A DNA stretch of 64,000 nt, from contig NZ_CP014315.1 of assembly GCF_001557535.2 (NCBI RefSeq), positions 1,550,001 to 1,614,000 of the forward strand, written 5' to 3'. The notes beneath the pieces are model-generated. The model saw only the letters and a program-made list of their open reading frames with translations. It ran no database searches and was not told the origin of the DNA. The DNA is from Burkholderia sp. PAMC 26561. Lineage in GTDB: Bacteria; Pseudomonadota; Gammaproteobacteria; Burkholderiales; Burkholderiaceae. This document shows positions 46,739 through 55,872 of this stretch, in pieces (the stretch's first letter is position 1; each line of letters opens with the position of its first letter). Both the position numbers and the translations under genes were made by a program.

Positions 46739-47683
46739 ATGCGCTCAATATCACAGACATTCCGATGCTTCGACGAAGTCGTCCGCCGCGGTTCCATCCG
46801 AAAAGCTGCTCAGGCGCTGCATTTGACGGCGGCCGCCGTGCACCAGCAAATCATGAATCTTGAAGAACAGGTCGGCACGCCGCTGTTCGACCGGCTGCCG
46901 CGTGGCATGAAATTGACCACGGCCGGCGAGATCGTGATCGCGGCCGTACGACGCGGGCAACGTGACTTCGACAACGCCATGACGCAGATAGAAGATCTTC
47001 GCTCGCTGCGCCGCGGTCATATCAACCTCGCGGTGTCGCCTTCCTCGGCCGAACACATGGTCCCGGAGGCCATCGAGGCGGCCATCAAGAGTTATCCCGG
47101 GATCACCTTCAGCGTGCGCTCCGGCAATGGCGAGAGCATCCTGAAGTGGGTCGAGACGGGCGAGGCTGACATTGGCTATGGCCTGCGCCGCAAGCCGCCG
47201 CCAGGCGTAGTCGAAGTGCGGGCGTTCGCTCAGCGTCTGGGGCTGGTCGCAGCGCCCGGTCATCCGTTGTGCGAGCTGGACAGGCGGCTTCGGTTGCGCG
47301 ACTGTCTCGACTATCCCCTGATCCTGATGACACCCGACACGGAATTGCGCGCAATGGTCGATCAGATCGATCATCGGGAGCAGAGAAAGGCGCGCCCGCT
47401 CGTCGAGACCAGTTCGGTCTCGATGGTTCGGCGTCTGGTGGCCAATGGCCTGGGTATCGGCTTCCTGATTGCCGAGAACGTGGCGGAAGACGTCGAACAG
47501 GGACGACTCGTGTGGACTCCGCTCTCGGATGCGGGAGCCAAGTCGTTCAGTTGCCTTTATCAGCGATCAGACCTGACCACGACGACAGCCATGGGCATGT
47601 TCCAGGAGTTTCTGGGGCACGCGATTACTCGCATGGAGGAGCGCTTTGAGTCTCAAGGCGTCTCCGCAAAATCACAACGATGA
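46739..47683 (+). CDS. LysR-family transcriptional regulator
   Basis: The 314-residue protein has a winged HTH at 6-64 (GSIRKAAQALHLTAAAVHQQIMNLEEQVG) and the regular effector domain (RRGHINLAVSPSSAEHMVPEAIEA, part). It is divergent from the ASST-permease-porin operon with 102 bp between starts, so it is the likely regulator. The HLTAAAVHQQI recognition helix is typical of regulators of nucleobase or aromatic metabolism operons, though the effector is unknown. Confidence 0.9.
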   Translation: MRSISQTFRCFDEVVRRGSIRKAAQALHLTAAAVHQQIMNLEEQVGTPLFDRLPRGMKLTTAGEIVIAAVRRGQRDFDNAMTQIEDLRSLRRGHINLAVSPSSAEHMVPEAIEAAIKSYPGITFSVRSGNGESILKWVETGEADIGYGLRRKPPPGVVEVRAFAQRLGLVAAPGHPLCELDRRLRLRDCLDYPLILMTPDTELRAMVDQIDHREQRKARPLVETSSVSMVRRLVANGLGIGFLIAENVAEDVEQGRLVWTPLSDAGAKSFSCLYQRSDLTTTTAMGMFQEFLGHAITRMEERFESQGVSAKSQR

Positions 47684-47924
47684 TCTGCACGACTGGAACC
47701 CATGTCTTGCGGATTTCGCAGAAAGGGTGAGAGCTCACGGCACGCGACTGACTTCTTGCATTCCAGAGTGAACTGCGTCCCAGTTTGCTGGGCGGAGTTT
47801 CGCTTGGCCAGTCTCCTGATCCGGCAAGACTTATTCGCCGCCCAATTCAACGTTGCGTGCGAAAGCCGGACGCGCTGCGCTGGACGCTGCATCGAATACT
47901 GCCTGGCGCGACCGGCAAACGTTA

Positions 47925-48206
47925 TTAACCGTGTGCACTCCGCCTGCCCCGCAGGATCAGCGCGCCATAAACGATTCCGGCCGCGAGACTCGTGCAACCG
48001 CTGAAACTGACGAGTCCCATCGCCCACCCTTCGTCGCCGACTACGAGCCTGAGCGCCAGCAAAATCCCGCACCAACCTGCGATCCAGAACCCGCGCGACT
48101 GACCTTCGCGCAATTTCCGTCCGAATACCGTGTCCTGATGCCGCTCCATGGCAAGGGCGAGAAACGCAAAGGACAGTACGCAAATGATCAAAGCCAATCC
48201 ATGCAT
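47925..48206 (-). CDS. DUF3325 membrane protein
   Basis: The 93-residue protein has three TM segments (MHGLALIICVLSFAFLALAM; FWIAGWCGILLALRLVVG; SFSGCTSLAAGIVYGALIL) and the conserved MERHQ motif of DUF3325. Its ATG overlaps the upstream PepSY stop by one base (TGATG). DUF3325 genes accompany PepSY and DUF3649 genes behind TonB-dependent siderophore receptors. Confidence 0.9.
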   Translation of the reverse strand: MHGLALIICVLSFAFLALAMERHQDTVFGRKLREGQSRGFWIAGWCGILLALRLVVGDEGWAMGLVSFSGCTSLAAGIVYGALILRGRRSAHG

Positions 48207-49837
48207 CACGTGCTCTCCTCTTCTGCTTCCCGCACTGCAACCCGGCGTCCGGCCGCGCTTCTTGCCACAGCCTTCACACGTGGCCGATGACGCCCCGTGC
48301 GGACCGCCAGCGCCGCATGCAGCGCCGCGAAAGCCCACATCATCAGATCGAAGCCCACGAACACCCAGTCACCTTGCGCGATGGAACGCCACAACGGCCG
48401 TTGCGTGGTGAGCGCATTGAGCAAGGGCAAGAACGCCAGCAAGCCGGCCGCGAACCACAGCAATTCAATCCAGGCGCGCTTTGCAGGCCGTGCAAGCGTG
48501 TACAGCAAGGTTGCCGCCCATATCGTGAAGAACAGGTTGATCTCTGCTTTCGGGCGCTCGGGCATTGCCACGGGCAGCAGCCGGTTGGCCCACAGGAACC
48601 CCGTCATCGCGATGGAAAGCCCCGCGATGCTCGCAATATTCAAACGCTCGACGAGCCAGAAGCCGAAATAAGGCCGCGCAGGATCGGGCAGCTTTTGACG
48701 CCGTTTGACCGTCCACATGACGAGGCCGGTGCCTACCATCGCCGTGCCGGCAAGACTCACGATGAAGTACAGCCAGCGCAACTGCAAGCCGCTGAACCGG
48801 CCGAGGTGCAACGCATACAGCACGCCGCGCGTTTCCGCCGCCGCGCCGACGCCGCCTTTCACTTCGATCAGCTTGCCGGTCGCGCCGTCGAACAACAGAT
48901 ATTGCGGGCTCATGGAAACACGTGCTGCGTCCCCGCGCGAAACGGCAACGCGCGCCGCGCTATCGCCGGGATGGGTGATCGTCACGCGCCCGGCATTGCC
49001 GCGTCCCCAGCGGGCCTCGGCTTCACGCACCATCGGGCCGACTGGCGCAAGCGGCGCTTTCTGCCCGCTCGGCTTGCCCGGCTGGATGAAGGCGCTCAAC
49101 TGCGTTGTCATCTGCTGGCTCTCTGCCGGCGTCCTGAACGCGGCCTGGGACCCGAACGGCATGTACATCGCCATCAGGGTGACGAGGCCGGTGTAAGTGA
49201 TCATCAGGTGGAACGGCAGCCCGAAGACCGACAGCGCGTTATGCGCATCGAGCCATGAACGTTGGCCCTTGCCCCATCGGAACGTAAAGAAGTCGACAAA
49301 GATCTTCTTGTGCGTGATCACGCCGCTAATGATGGCGACCAGCATGAACATCGCGCAGAAGCCCGCGATCCACCGTCCCCATAACGCAGGCATGTAATAA
49401 AACTGGAAGTGGAACCGATAAAAAAAGTCGCCGCCGAGCGTGTCGCGCGCCGTCACTTTCTGGCCGGTGTCAACGTCGAAGCTCGCTTCCTGGAACGCAC
49501 GTTTGCCGGTCGCAATACCCGGCGTGCGCCAGAACGAACCAATCACGCTGCTTCGTTCATTGTGCAGATCGAAACTCCACTGCGCGCTCCCTGCGGCCAG
49601 CGTACCGAGCGTCGTGGCTACGCGCTCGGCCGTCAGCGCGGCGTCGGGCGGCGCTGTCCGGTGCGCAACTTCAGGCCGCATCCATTGCGTTATTTCTTCC
49701 TTGAAGTAGCTGACCGTGCCGGTAAGGAACATTGCGTAGAGAATCCAGCCGACAAGCAAGCCCGCCCATGTATGCAGGTCGGACATGCTCTGGCGGATGC
49801 CGCGGGCCTGCGGCTTCGGGTTGGAAGATGCCTTCAT
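48206..49837 (-). CDS. PepSY-associated TM protein (siderophore-iron reductase type)
   Basis: The 543-residue protein starts at 49837, one base beyond the DUF3649 stop. TM1 (about 25-45; HTWAGLLVGWILYAMFLTGTVSYF), a periplasmic PepSY region, TM pairs near 170-200, 215-245 and 340-365, and three more near the C-terminus are visible. H residues in DLHTWAGLL, FHFQFYYMP, DAHNALSVFGLPFHLM and LHLGRFSG could bind heme. PepSY_TM proteins of this class are thought to reduce ferric siderophores at the inner membrane. It is the central gene of a three-gene iron operon. Confidence 0.88.
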   Translation of the reverse strand: MKASSNPKPQARGIRQSMSDLHTWAGLLVGWILYAMFLTGTVSYFKEEITQWMRPEVAHRTAPPDAALTAERVATTLGTLAAGSAQWSFDLHNERSSVIGSFWRTPGIATGKRAFQEASFDVDTGQKVTARDTLGGDFFYRFHFQFYYMPALWGRWIAGFCAMFMLVAIISGVITHKKIFVDFFTFRWGKGQRSWLDAHNALSVFGLPFHLMITYTGLVTLMAMYMPFGSQAAFRTPAESQQMTTQLSAFIQPGKPSGQKAPLAPVGPMVREAEARWGRGNAGRVTITHPGDSAARVAVSRGDAARVSMSPQYLLFDGATGKLIEVKGGVGAAAETRGVLYALHLGRFSGLQLRWLYFIVSLAGTAMVGTGLVMWTVKRRQKLPDPARPYFGFWLVERLNIASIAGLSIAMTGFLWANRLLPVAMPERPKAEINLFFTIWAATLLYTLARPAKRAWIELLWFAAGLLAFLPLLNALTTQRPLWRSIAQGDWVFVGFDLMMWAFAALHAALAVRTGRHRPRVKAVARSAAGRRVAVREAEEEST

Positions 49838-50133
49838 CAGACATGCCCTCCCGACCACACGGTCCAGGCTGCACACAACAACGGCAGCGCCACGACCAGA
49901 CATCCGGTCCACGCACGCAAGGCGCTGCGCACCGCGAACACCCAGATCACAGCGCAGACATACACGATAAAGCTGGCAAGCATGCCCGTCAGGACCGCTT
50001 GCGGTTTGCTGATCGGCAATGCAAGGGTCGCCACGCTTGTCAGTGCAGCGAGCGCGTAGCCGCCGAAGATGGCGCATACGATGCGCGACACCAGCGGCCC
50101 CACGCGAGCGAATCGAGTGATGACGATGTTCAT
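49837..50133 (-). CDS. DUF3649 membrane protein
   Basis: The start is the ATG at 50133 (MNIVITRFARVGPLVSRIVCAIFGGYALAALTSV, part). The 98-residue protein has three TM segments ending CAAWTVWSGGHV. DUF3649 is a partner of PepSY and DUF3325 proteins. It follows the receptor remnant in the same reading frame without an intervening stop, so the original receptor end may have been lost. Confidence 0.85.
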   Translation of the reverse strand: MNIVITRFARVGPLVSRIVCAIFGGYALAALTSVATLALPISKPQAVLTGMLASFIVYVCAVIWVFAVRSALRAWTGCLVVALPLLCAAWTVWSGGHV

Positions 50134-50172
50134 TTGCTTGCAGTGTCTTGCGTTGTCATGCTGGAGCCATTG

Positions 50173-50637
50173 AAAGTCGATCTGCGCCGACAACAGCAAC
50201 GTGCGCGGCGCGGCCACCGTTGCATACGTGCCGCTCACGAGCCAGTAGTTATCGATGAACACGTTCTCGACGTTGGCACGCTAGACCACGGACTTCCCCG
50301 CAATCCGCGTCCGATAACGCGCGCCGACATCCGTGCGCGTCCAGCCGGTTACCTCGATGCGGTTGGCCGCATCGAATTGCGGCGAAGAGGTGGTGATGAC
50401 CCGCCCGTTCAGGCTCAGGCCCGGTACCCACGGCAGGTCCCAGCCAACGCCGAAGTTGATCGCGCGTTTCGGCACGCCGTCCGCGTCGTGGAACGTCACG
50501 CTTGCCATCAGGCGCAGGCCGCTCAGCACGTCGCCGCAGGTCGCGGGTTCCAGGCCGCAGTTGCGCTGTTTGCCGTCGAAGCTGCAAACCGTGGTCACGG
50601 GGTCCGTGACCACACTCGGGCGCGCCAGCCAGCCCTA
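50173..50637 (-). pseudogene. C-terminal remnant of a TonB-dependent siderophore receptor
   Basis: The minus-strand frame reads LSGLRLMASVTFHDADG, PWVPGLSLNGRVITTSS, ANRIEVTGWTRTDVGARYRT, then an in-frame TAG at 50283-50281, then RANVENVFIDNYWLV and TVAAPRTLLLSAQIDF. These are the last strands of FoxA/FhuA-like receptors, including the final aromatic-ended strand. The plug and most of the barrel (roughly 550 residues) are absent. Another TAG lies at 50637-50635. A strong Fur box sits 9 bp upstream of the remnant, suggesting a deletion that joined the promoter to the 3' end. Confidence 0.8.
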
Positions 50638-50645
50638 GCTCAAAT

Positions 50646-50664
50646 GCAAATGATTATTATTAAC
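50646..50664. promoter_or_regulatory. Fur box upstream of the receptor remnant
   Basis: Read on the minus strand, GTTAATAATAATCATTTGC matches the 19-bp Fur consensus at 15 positions. It probably represses the leftward receptor-DUF3649-PepSY-DUF3325 operon when iron is plentiful. It is 229 bp from the rightward gluconate dehydrogenase gene, which is less likely to be its target. Confidence 0.75.
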
Positions 50665-50892
50665 AAATATCACGGGTAAGTGTCAAGTTTGTTCTCTGCT
50701 CGCGATCGGCCACCGGAATCATCTTAGGAACCGCCAAGCACCAGCCTCCGCAATGATTACTTGAATCTTACGTTTGCTTGTATATTTGCAATTCTTGCAA
50801 AGGTGTTTATCGGGCGGCTTCGGCGCGCCTTTCAAAGTGGCCAGTCATAATCCCACCCCTTGAAGACCGCTCGCCATTCTGGATACTCGATA

Positions 50893-51588
50893 ATGAAAAC
50901 CATCGGCAGCTCCCCTGCCCGGCGCGCGTTTCTCCGCGATGCACTTGCCATGGCGCCCGCCGCCGTCGCGGTTGGAACAGGTGTGGCCGGTTCCACGCTC
51001 GTGAAGGCGGCCGACGCCCAACCTTACAAGCCGGCCTACTTCACCGCCCAGGAATGGACCACGCTCAATGCGCTGGTTGACCGGCTGATTCCCGCCGACG
51101 CGCAAGGCCCGGGCGCGGTCGAGGCCGGCGTGGCCGAGTTCATCGACTTGCAGATGAACCAGCCGTATGGCTTCGGGGCGCTCTGGTACATGCGCGGCCC
51201 GTTCGTAAGAGACACATCGCCGCTGATGGGCTACCAGCTCGAATTCTCGCCGCGCACGCTGTACCGTTCGGCGCTCGCCGGTTTCGACAAGGCGGTCATC
51301 GCCAGGCGCAACAAGCCTTTCAACGATCTCGACGATGCCGGCAAAGATGCGCTCATCGGCGAACTCGAACACGGCAAGCTGGCAATCGGCGACGTCCCGC
51401 CCGCCGACTTCTTCGCGCAGTTGCTGCAGAACACGCACGAAGGCTATTTCTGCGATCCGAAGCACGGCGGCAACAAGCACATGGACGCGTGGCGAATGAT
51501 CAATTTCCCGGGCGCACGCGGCGATTACATCGACTGGGTCGAACAATACGGCAAGCGTTATCCGCTGCCGCCGGTTTCAATCGGCTGA
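50893..51588 (+). CDS. Gluconate 2-dehydrogenase subunit 3 (gamma)
   Basis: The 231-residue protein starts at 50893 (MKTIGSSPARRAFLRDALA), with a twin-arginine signal that co-exports the flavin subunit. The mature domain has the Gluconate_2-dh3 pattern (YFTAQEWTTLNALVDRLIPAD, GVAEFIDLQM, FFAQLLQNTHEGYFCDPKHGGN, cited in part). It stabilises and carries the large subunit through the Tat pathway. It opens a three-gene operon. Confidence 0.92.
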   Translation: MKTIGSSPARRAFLRDALAMAPAAVAVGTGVAGSTLVKAADAQPYKPAYFTAQEWTTLNALVDRLIPADAQGPGAVEAGVAEFIDLQMNQPYGFGALWYMRGPFVRDTSPLMGYQLEFSPRTLYRSALAGFDKAVIARRNKPFNDLDDAGKDALIGELEHGKLAIGDVPPADFFAQLLQNTHEGYFCDPKHGGNKHMDAWRMINFPGARGDYIDWVEQYGKRYPLPPVSIG

Positions 51589-51663
51589 ACGGGGCGCCTG
51601 ATCGTTGCCCGGTTTTGGAACCGGTTCCATAAGCGCAGATGCTGACAAACAAGGACACATTGC

Positions 51664-53448
51664 ATGGCCGATTTAAAGATGAAGCCCGTGGACGCCGTGA
51701 TCGTCGGCTTCGGCTGGACCGGCGCCATCATGGCGAAGGAACTGACCGAAGCCGGCCTGCACGTGGTTGCACTGGAGCGTGGCGCGTATCGCGACACCTA
51801 CCCGGACGGCGCGTATCCGAAGACGCTCGATGAGCTGACCTATTTGCAGCGCTGGAAGCTGTTCCAGGACATGTCGAAGACGAGCTTCACTTTCCGCCAT
51901 TCCCTGAACGACACCGCGTTGCCGTATCGGCAGATTGGCGCCTTCAAACCGGGTGAAGGCGTGGGCGGCGCGGGCCTGCACTGGTCCGGCCAGCATTGGC
52001 GCGTGTATCCGGAAGAACTTCGTCTCAAGTCGCACTACGAGGAAAAGTACGGCCGCAAGTTCGTGCCAAACGGCATGACGCTGCAGGACTTCGGCGTAAC
52101 TTACGAAGAGCTGGAACCGCACTTCGATTTCGTCGAAAAGATGATGGGAACGTCGGGCCAGGCGTATCGCGTGAAAGGTCAGATTGTTGCGAACGGCGTG
52201 GGTAATCCGTTCGAAGCAAACCGCTCGGACAACTTCCCGCTGCCGCCGCAAAAGACGCCGTACACTGCGCACCTGTTCGAACTCGCCGCGCGTGAAGTGG
52301 GTTTTCATCCGTTTCAGGAACCATCCGCGAATGTCGCGCAACCCTACACGAACCAGTATGGCTGCCAGATGGGTCCGTGCAACTTCTGCGGTTTCTGTTC
52401 GGGCTTCGCCTGCTACAACTACTCGAAGGCATCGCCGAACGTCAACATCCTGCCTGCGCTGAAACAGGTGCCGCTGTTCGAATTGCGATCGAACTGCAAC
52501 GTGCTGCGCATCAACCTGGACAGCAGCAAAAAGAAAGCGACGGGCGTGACATATGTGGACATCAAGGGCAATACCGTCGAGCAGCCCGCAGCGCTCGTGA
52601 TTGCCAGCACGTTCGCGTACAACAACGCGCGGCTGTTCCTGCTCTCGGGCATAGGCAAGCCCTATGACCCGAAAACAGGCCAGGGCGCAGTCGGCAAGAA
52701 CGTCGCCTATCAGACGATGTCCACCGTGCGCATGTTCTTCGGGCCAGGAAAGAACACGAACGGGTTTATTGGTGCCGGTGGCAACGGCGTGGCATTGGAC
52801 GATTTCAATGCCGACAACTTCGATCATGGTCCGCTCGGCTTCGTGGGCGGCGCGCCCGTCTGGTGCAACCCGGCCGGCGTAAAGCCGATCTCCGGCATTC
52901 CTGTTCCGACCGGCACGCCCAAGTGGGGCGCGCAATGGAAGACGGCGGTGAAGGACAACTACACCAATACCGTCTCGTTCGATGTTCACGGCGCGAACAT
53001 GGTCTACGCCGACAACTATCTCGATCTCGACCCGACCTACACCGACAGCTTCGGCCAGCCGCTGTTGCGCTTCACCTTCGACTGGAAAGAAAACGATATC
53101 CGCATGAGCCAGTACGTCACCGGTCAGATGCAGAAAGTCGCCCACGCGATGAACCCCAAGTCCATCCAGACGAGCGTGATGAACATCGGCGATCACCTCG
53201 ACCTGCGTCCGTACCAGACCACGCACTGGGCAGGCGGCGTCGCGATGGGAACCGACCGCAACACGAGTGTGCTGAACCGCTACCTGCAGAGCTGGGACGT
53301 GCACAACGTCTTTGCGGTAGGCTCGGGCGTGTTTCCTGTGGGTATCGGCTATAACCCGACGGGACTCGCGACAGCGCTTGCCTACTGGTCGGCGAAGGCG
53401 ATCCGCGAACAATATCTGAAAGACCCGCGTCCGCTGGTCGATGCCTGA
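51664..53448 (+). CDS. Gluconate 2-dehydrogenase flavoprotein subunit (GMC family)
   Basis: The 594-residue GMC oxidoreductase has the FAD motif VGFGWTGAIMAKELTEAG near its start, GEGVGGAGLHWSGQHWR, a Cys-rich stretch QYGCQMGPCNFCGFCSGFAC and the C-terminal catalytic region THWAGGVAMG with YNPTGLATALAYW. The Cys cluster is characteristic of the membrane gluconate/sorbitol dehydrogenase type and may hold a [3Fe-4S] cluster. It has no signal of its own and is exported with the gamma subunit. It oxidises gluconate (or a related polyol) in the periplasm. Confidence 0.92.
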   Translation: MADLKMKPVDAVIVGFGWTGAIMAKELTEAGLHVVALERGAYRDTYPDGAYPKTLDELTYLQRWKLFQDMSKTSFTFRHSLNDTALPYRQIGAFKPGEGVGGAGLHWSGQHWRVYPEELRLKSHYEEKYGRKFVPNGMTLQDFGVTYEELEPHFDFVEKMMGTSGQAYRVKGQIVANGVGNPFEANRSDNFPLPPQKTPYTAHLFELAAREVGFHPFQEPSANVAQPYTNQYGCQMGPCNFCGFCSGFACYNYSKASPNVNILPALKQVPLFELRSNCNVLRINLDSSKKKATGVTYVDIKGNTVEQPAALVIASTFAYNNARLFLLSGIGKPYDPKTGQGAVGKNVAYQTMSTVRMFFGPGKNTNGFIGAGGNGVALDDFNADNFDHGPLGFVGGAPVWCNPAGVKPISGIPVPTGTPKWGAQWKTAVKDNYTNTVSFDVHGANMVYADNYLDLDPTYTDSFGQPLLRFTFDWKENDIRMSQYVTGQMQKVAHAMNPKSIQTSVMNIGDHLDLRPYQTTHWAGGVAMGTDRNTSVLNRYLQSWDVHNVFAVGSGVFPVGIGYNPTGLATALAYWSAKAIREQYLKDPRPLVDA

Positions 53449-53458
53449 GGCGAACACG

Positions 53459-54832
53459 ATGACATCATTCACCCGGGTTTTGAGCGGGCTCGCGCTTGCT
53501 GTTTCCTTCTCTTTCGCGGCACATGCGGCGCAAGCCGCGCCTCTCACTGCCGATCAGCAGCAGGTTGCGCGCGGCGAGTATCTGGCGCATGCAGGCGACT
53601 GCATCGCGTGCCATACCGGGCATAACGGCAAGCCGTTTGCCGGCGGTCTGCCGATCCAGACGCCGCTCGGCAAGATCTATTCGACCAACATCACGCCGGA
53701 TGCGAAGACTGGTATCGGTACATGGAGCTACGACGATTTTGCCGCGCTGATGCGTCACGGCGAGACGAAGTCCGGGTACGCCGTTTATCCGGCAATGCCG
53801 TATCCGTCGTATTCACGCGTGAACGATACCGACATGCACGCGCTCTACGCCTACTTTCAGCATGGCGTTGCACCCGTCGAGCAGGCCAATCGCAAGAACG
53901 ATATTCCCTGGCCGCTTTCCATGCGATGGCCACTGAAGATCTGGCGCGCCGCGTTTGCACCCACGCCCGCGCCCTACGCCGACACCGCGAGCGACAGCGT
54001 CTCCGTTGCACGCGGGGCGTATCTGGTGGAAGGGCTGGGTCATTGCGGCAGTTGCCACACGCCGCGCGGCGTCGGCTTGCAGGAAAAAGCGCTGACCGGC
54101 AACGACTCTTCAATCTATCTTGCGGGCGGCGGCGCCATCGACGGATGGATTGCGCCGTCGCTGCGCAACGAACACGGCGGCGGCCTGGCGGACTGGAGCG
54201 AAGCGGATATTGTCGAGTTCCTGCGCAGCGGCCGCACGCCCATGACGGCATCTTTCGGCGCCATGAACGATGTCATAGTCGATTCGACGCAGTACATGAC
54301 CGGCCAGGATCTCGAGAGCATCGCCCGGTATTTGAAGTCGATGCCCGCGCGCAGGACGCAGGCGAAAGCCTACGCGTACGACCCCGCGATCTCGCGCGTG
54401 CTGTATGCGGGCGAAGTGCCGCCCATGCCCGGCGCGCAGATTTACCTCGACCGGTGTGCGGGATGCCACAAGTCGAACGGCAAGGGCAATGGCAAGGCAT
54501 TTCCGGCGCTGGCGGGCAACGCCGTGCTGCAGACATCGAACCCGATGTCGGCGATACACATCGTGCTCTCGGGCGGCGCGATGCCAGCCACGCGAACCGC
54601 GCCTTCGAGGATGACCATGGCGCCGTATGCCGATGTGCTCAACGACCAGCAAATAGCGGACGTGGTGTCGTTCGTGCAGACGAGCTGGGGAAATTCAGGC
54701 GGCAAGGCGACGGCGGCAGACGTCGCAAAGATCCGAAGGACTGCGCAGCCGGTGAGCGCGGAAGGGTTCTCGATGGCCGAGCCTGAACTGCATCACGCCG
54801 CGCCGGACGATCAGGCATCGGGCGGGCAGTAG
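53459..54832 (+). CDS. Gluconate 2-dehydrogenase triheme cytochrome c subunit
   Basis: The 457-residue protein has a Sec signal peptide (VLSGLALAVSFSFAAHAAQA) and three heme c sites CxxCH: CIACH (48), CGSCH and CAGCH. It passes electrons from the flavoprotein to ubiquinone, as in acetic-acid-bacterial and pseudomonad complexes. The start at 53459 has GAGG 8 nt upstream; an ATG at 53441 overlaps the previous gene and is an alternative. It is the last gene of the operon. Confidence 0.92.
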   Translation: MTSFTRVLSGLALAVSFSFAAHAAQAAPLTADQQQVARGEYLAHAGDCIACHTGHNGKPFAGGLPIQTPLGKIYSTNITPDAKTGIGTWSYDDFAALMRHGETKSGYAVYPAMPYPSYSRVNDTDMHALYAYFQHGVAPVEQANRKNDIPWPLSMRWPLKIWRAAFAPTPAPYADTASDSVSVARGAYLVEGLGHCGSCHTPRGVGLQEKALTGNDSSIYLAGGGAIDGWIAPSLRNEHGGGLADWSEADIVEFLRSGRTPMTASFGAMNDVIVDSTQYMTGQDLESIARYLKSMPARRTQAKAYAYDPAISRVLYAGEVPPMPGAQIYLDRCAGCHKSNGKGNGKAFPALAGNAVLQTSNPMSAIHIVLSGGAMPATRTAPSRMTMAPYADVLNDQQIADVVSFVQTSWGNSGGKATAADVAKIRRTAQPVSAEGFSMAEPELHHAAPDDQASGGQ

Positions 54833-54835
54833 TGG

Positions 54836-54865
54836 ACGGCCGGGCGCTAGCAGAAGCCCGGCCGT
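54836..54865. terminator. Bidirectional hairpin between convergent operons
   Basis: ACGGCCGGGC and its exact complement are separated by a 10-nt loop. It starts 3 bp after the cytochrome stop and lies 9 bp from the end of the convergent dehydrogenase gene, so it can serve both. Only a short T-run follows. Confidence 0.7.
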
Positions 54866-54873
54866 TTCAACGT

Positions 54874-55821
<948 letters not shown>

Positions 55822-55872
55822 TTAAAGATATCGTCGTTGATCTGGTGCGTGCAACGCGCCGCCAGTCCAGGC

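Noticed and set aside
47653..48240. 195-codon minus-strand frame between LysR and PepSY genes
   Set aside because: It overlaps the DUF3325 gene in another frame, and that gene has the conserved MERHQ motif and TM segments.
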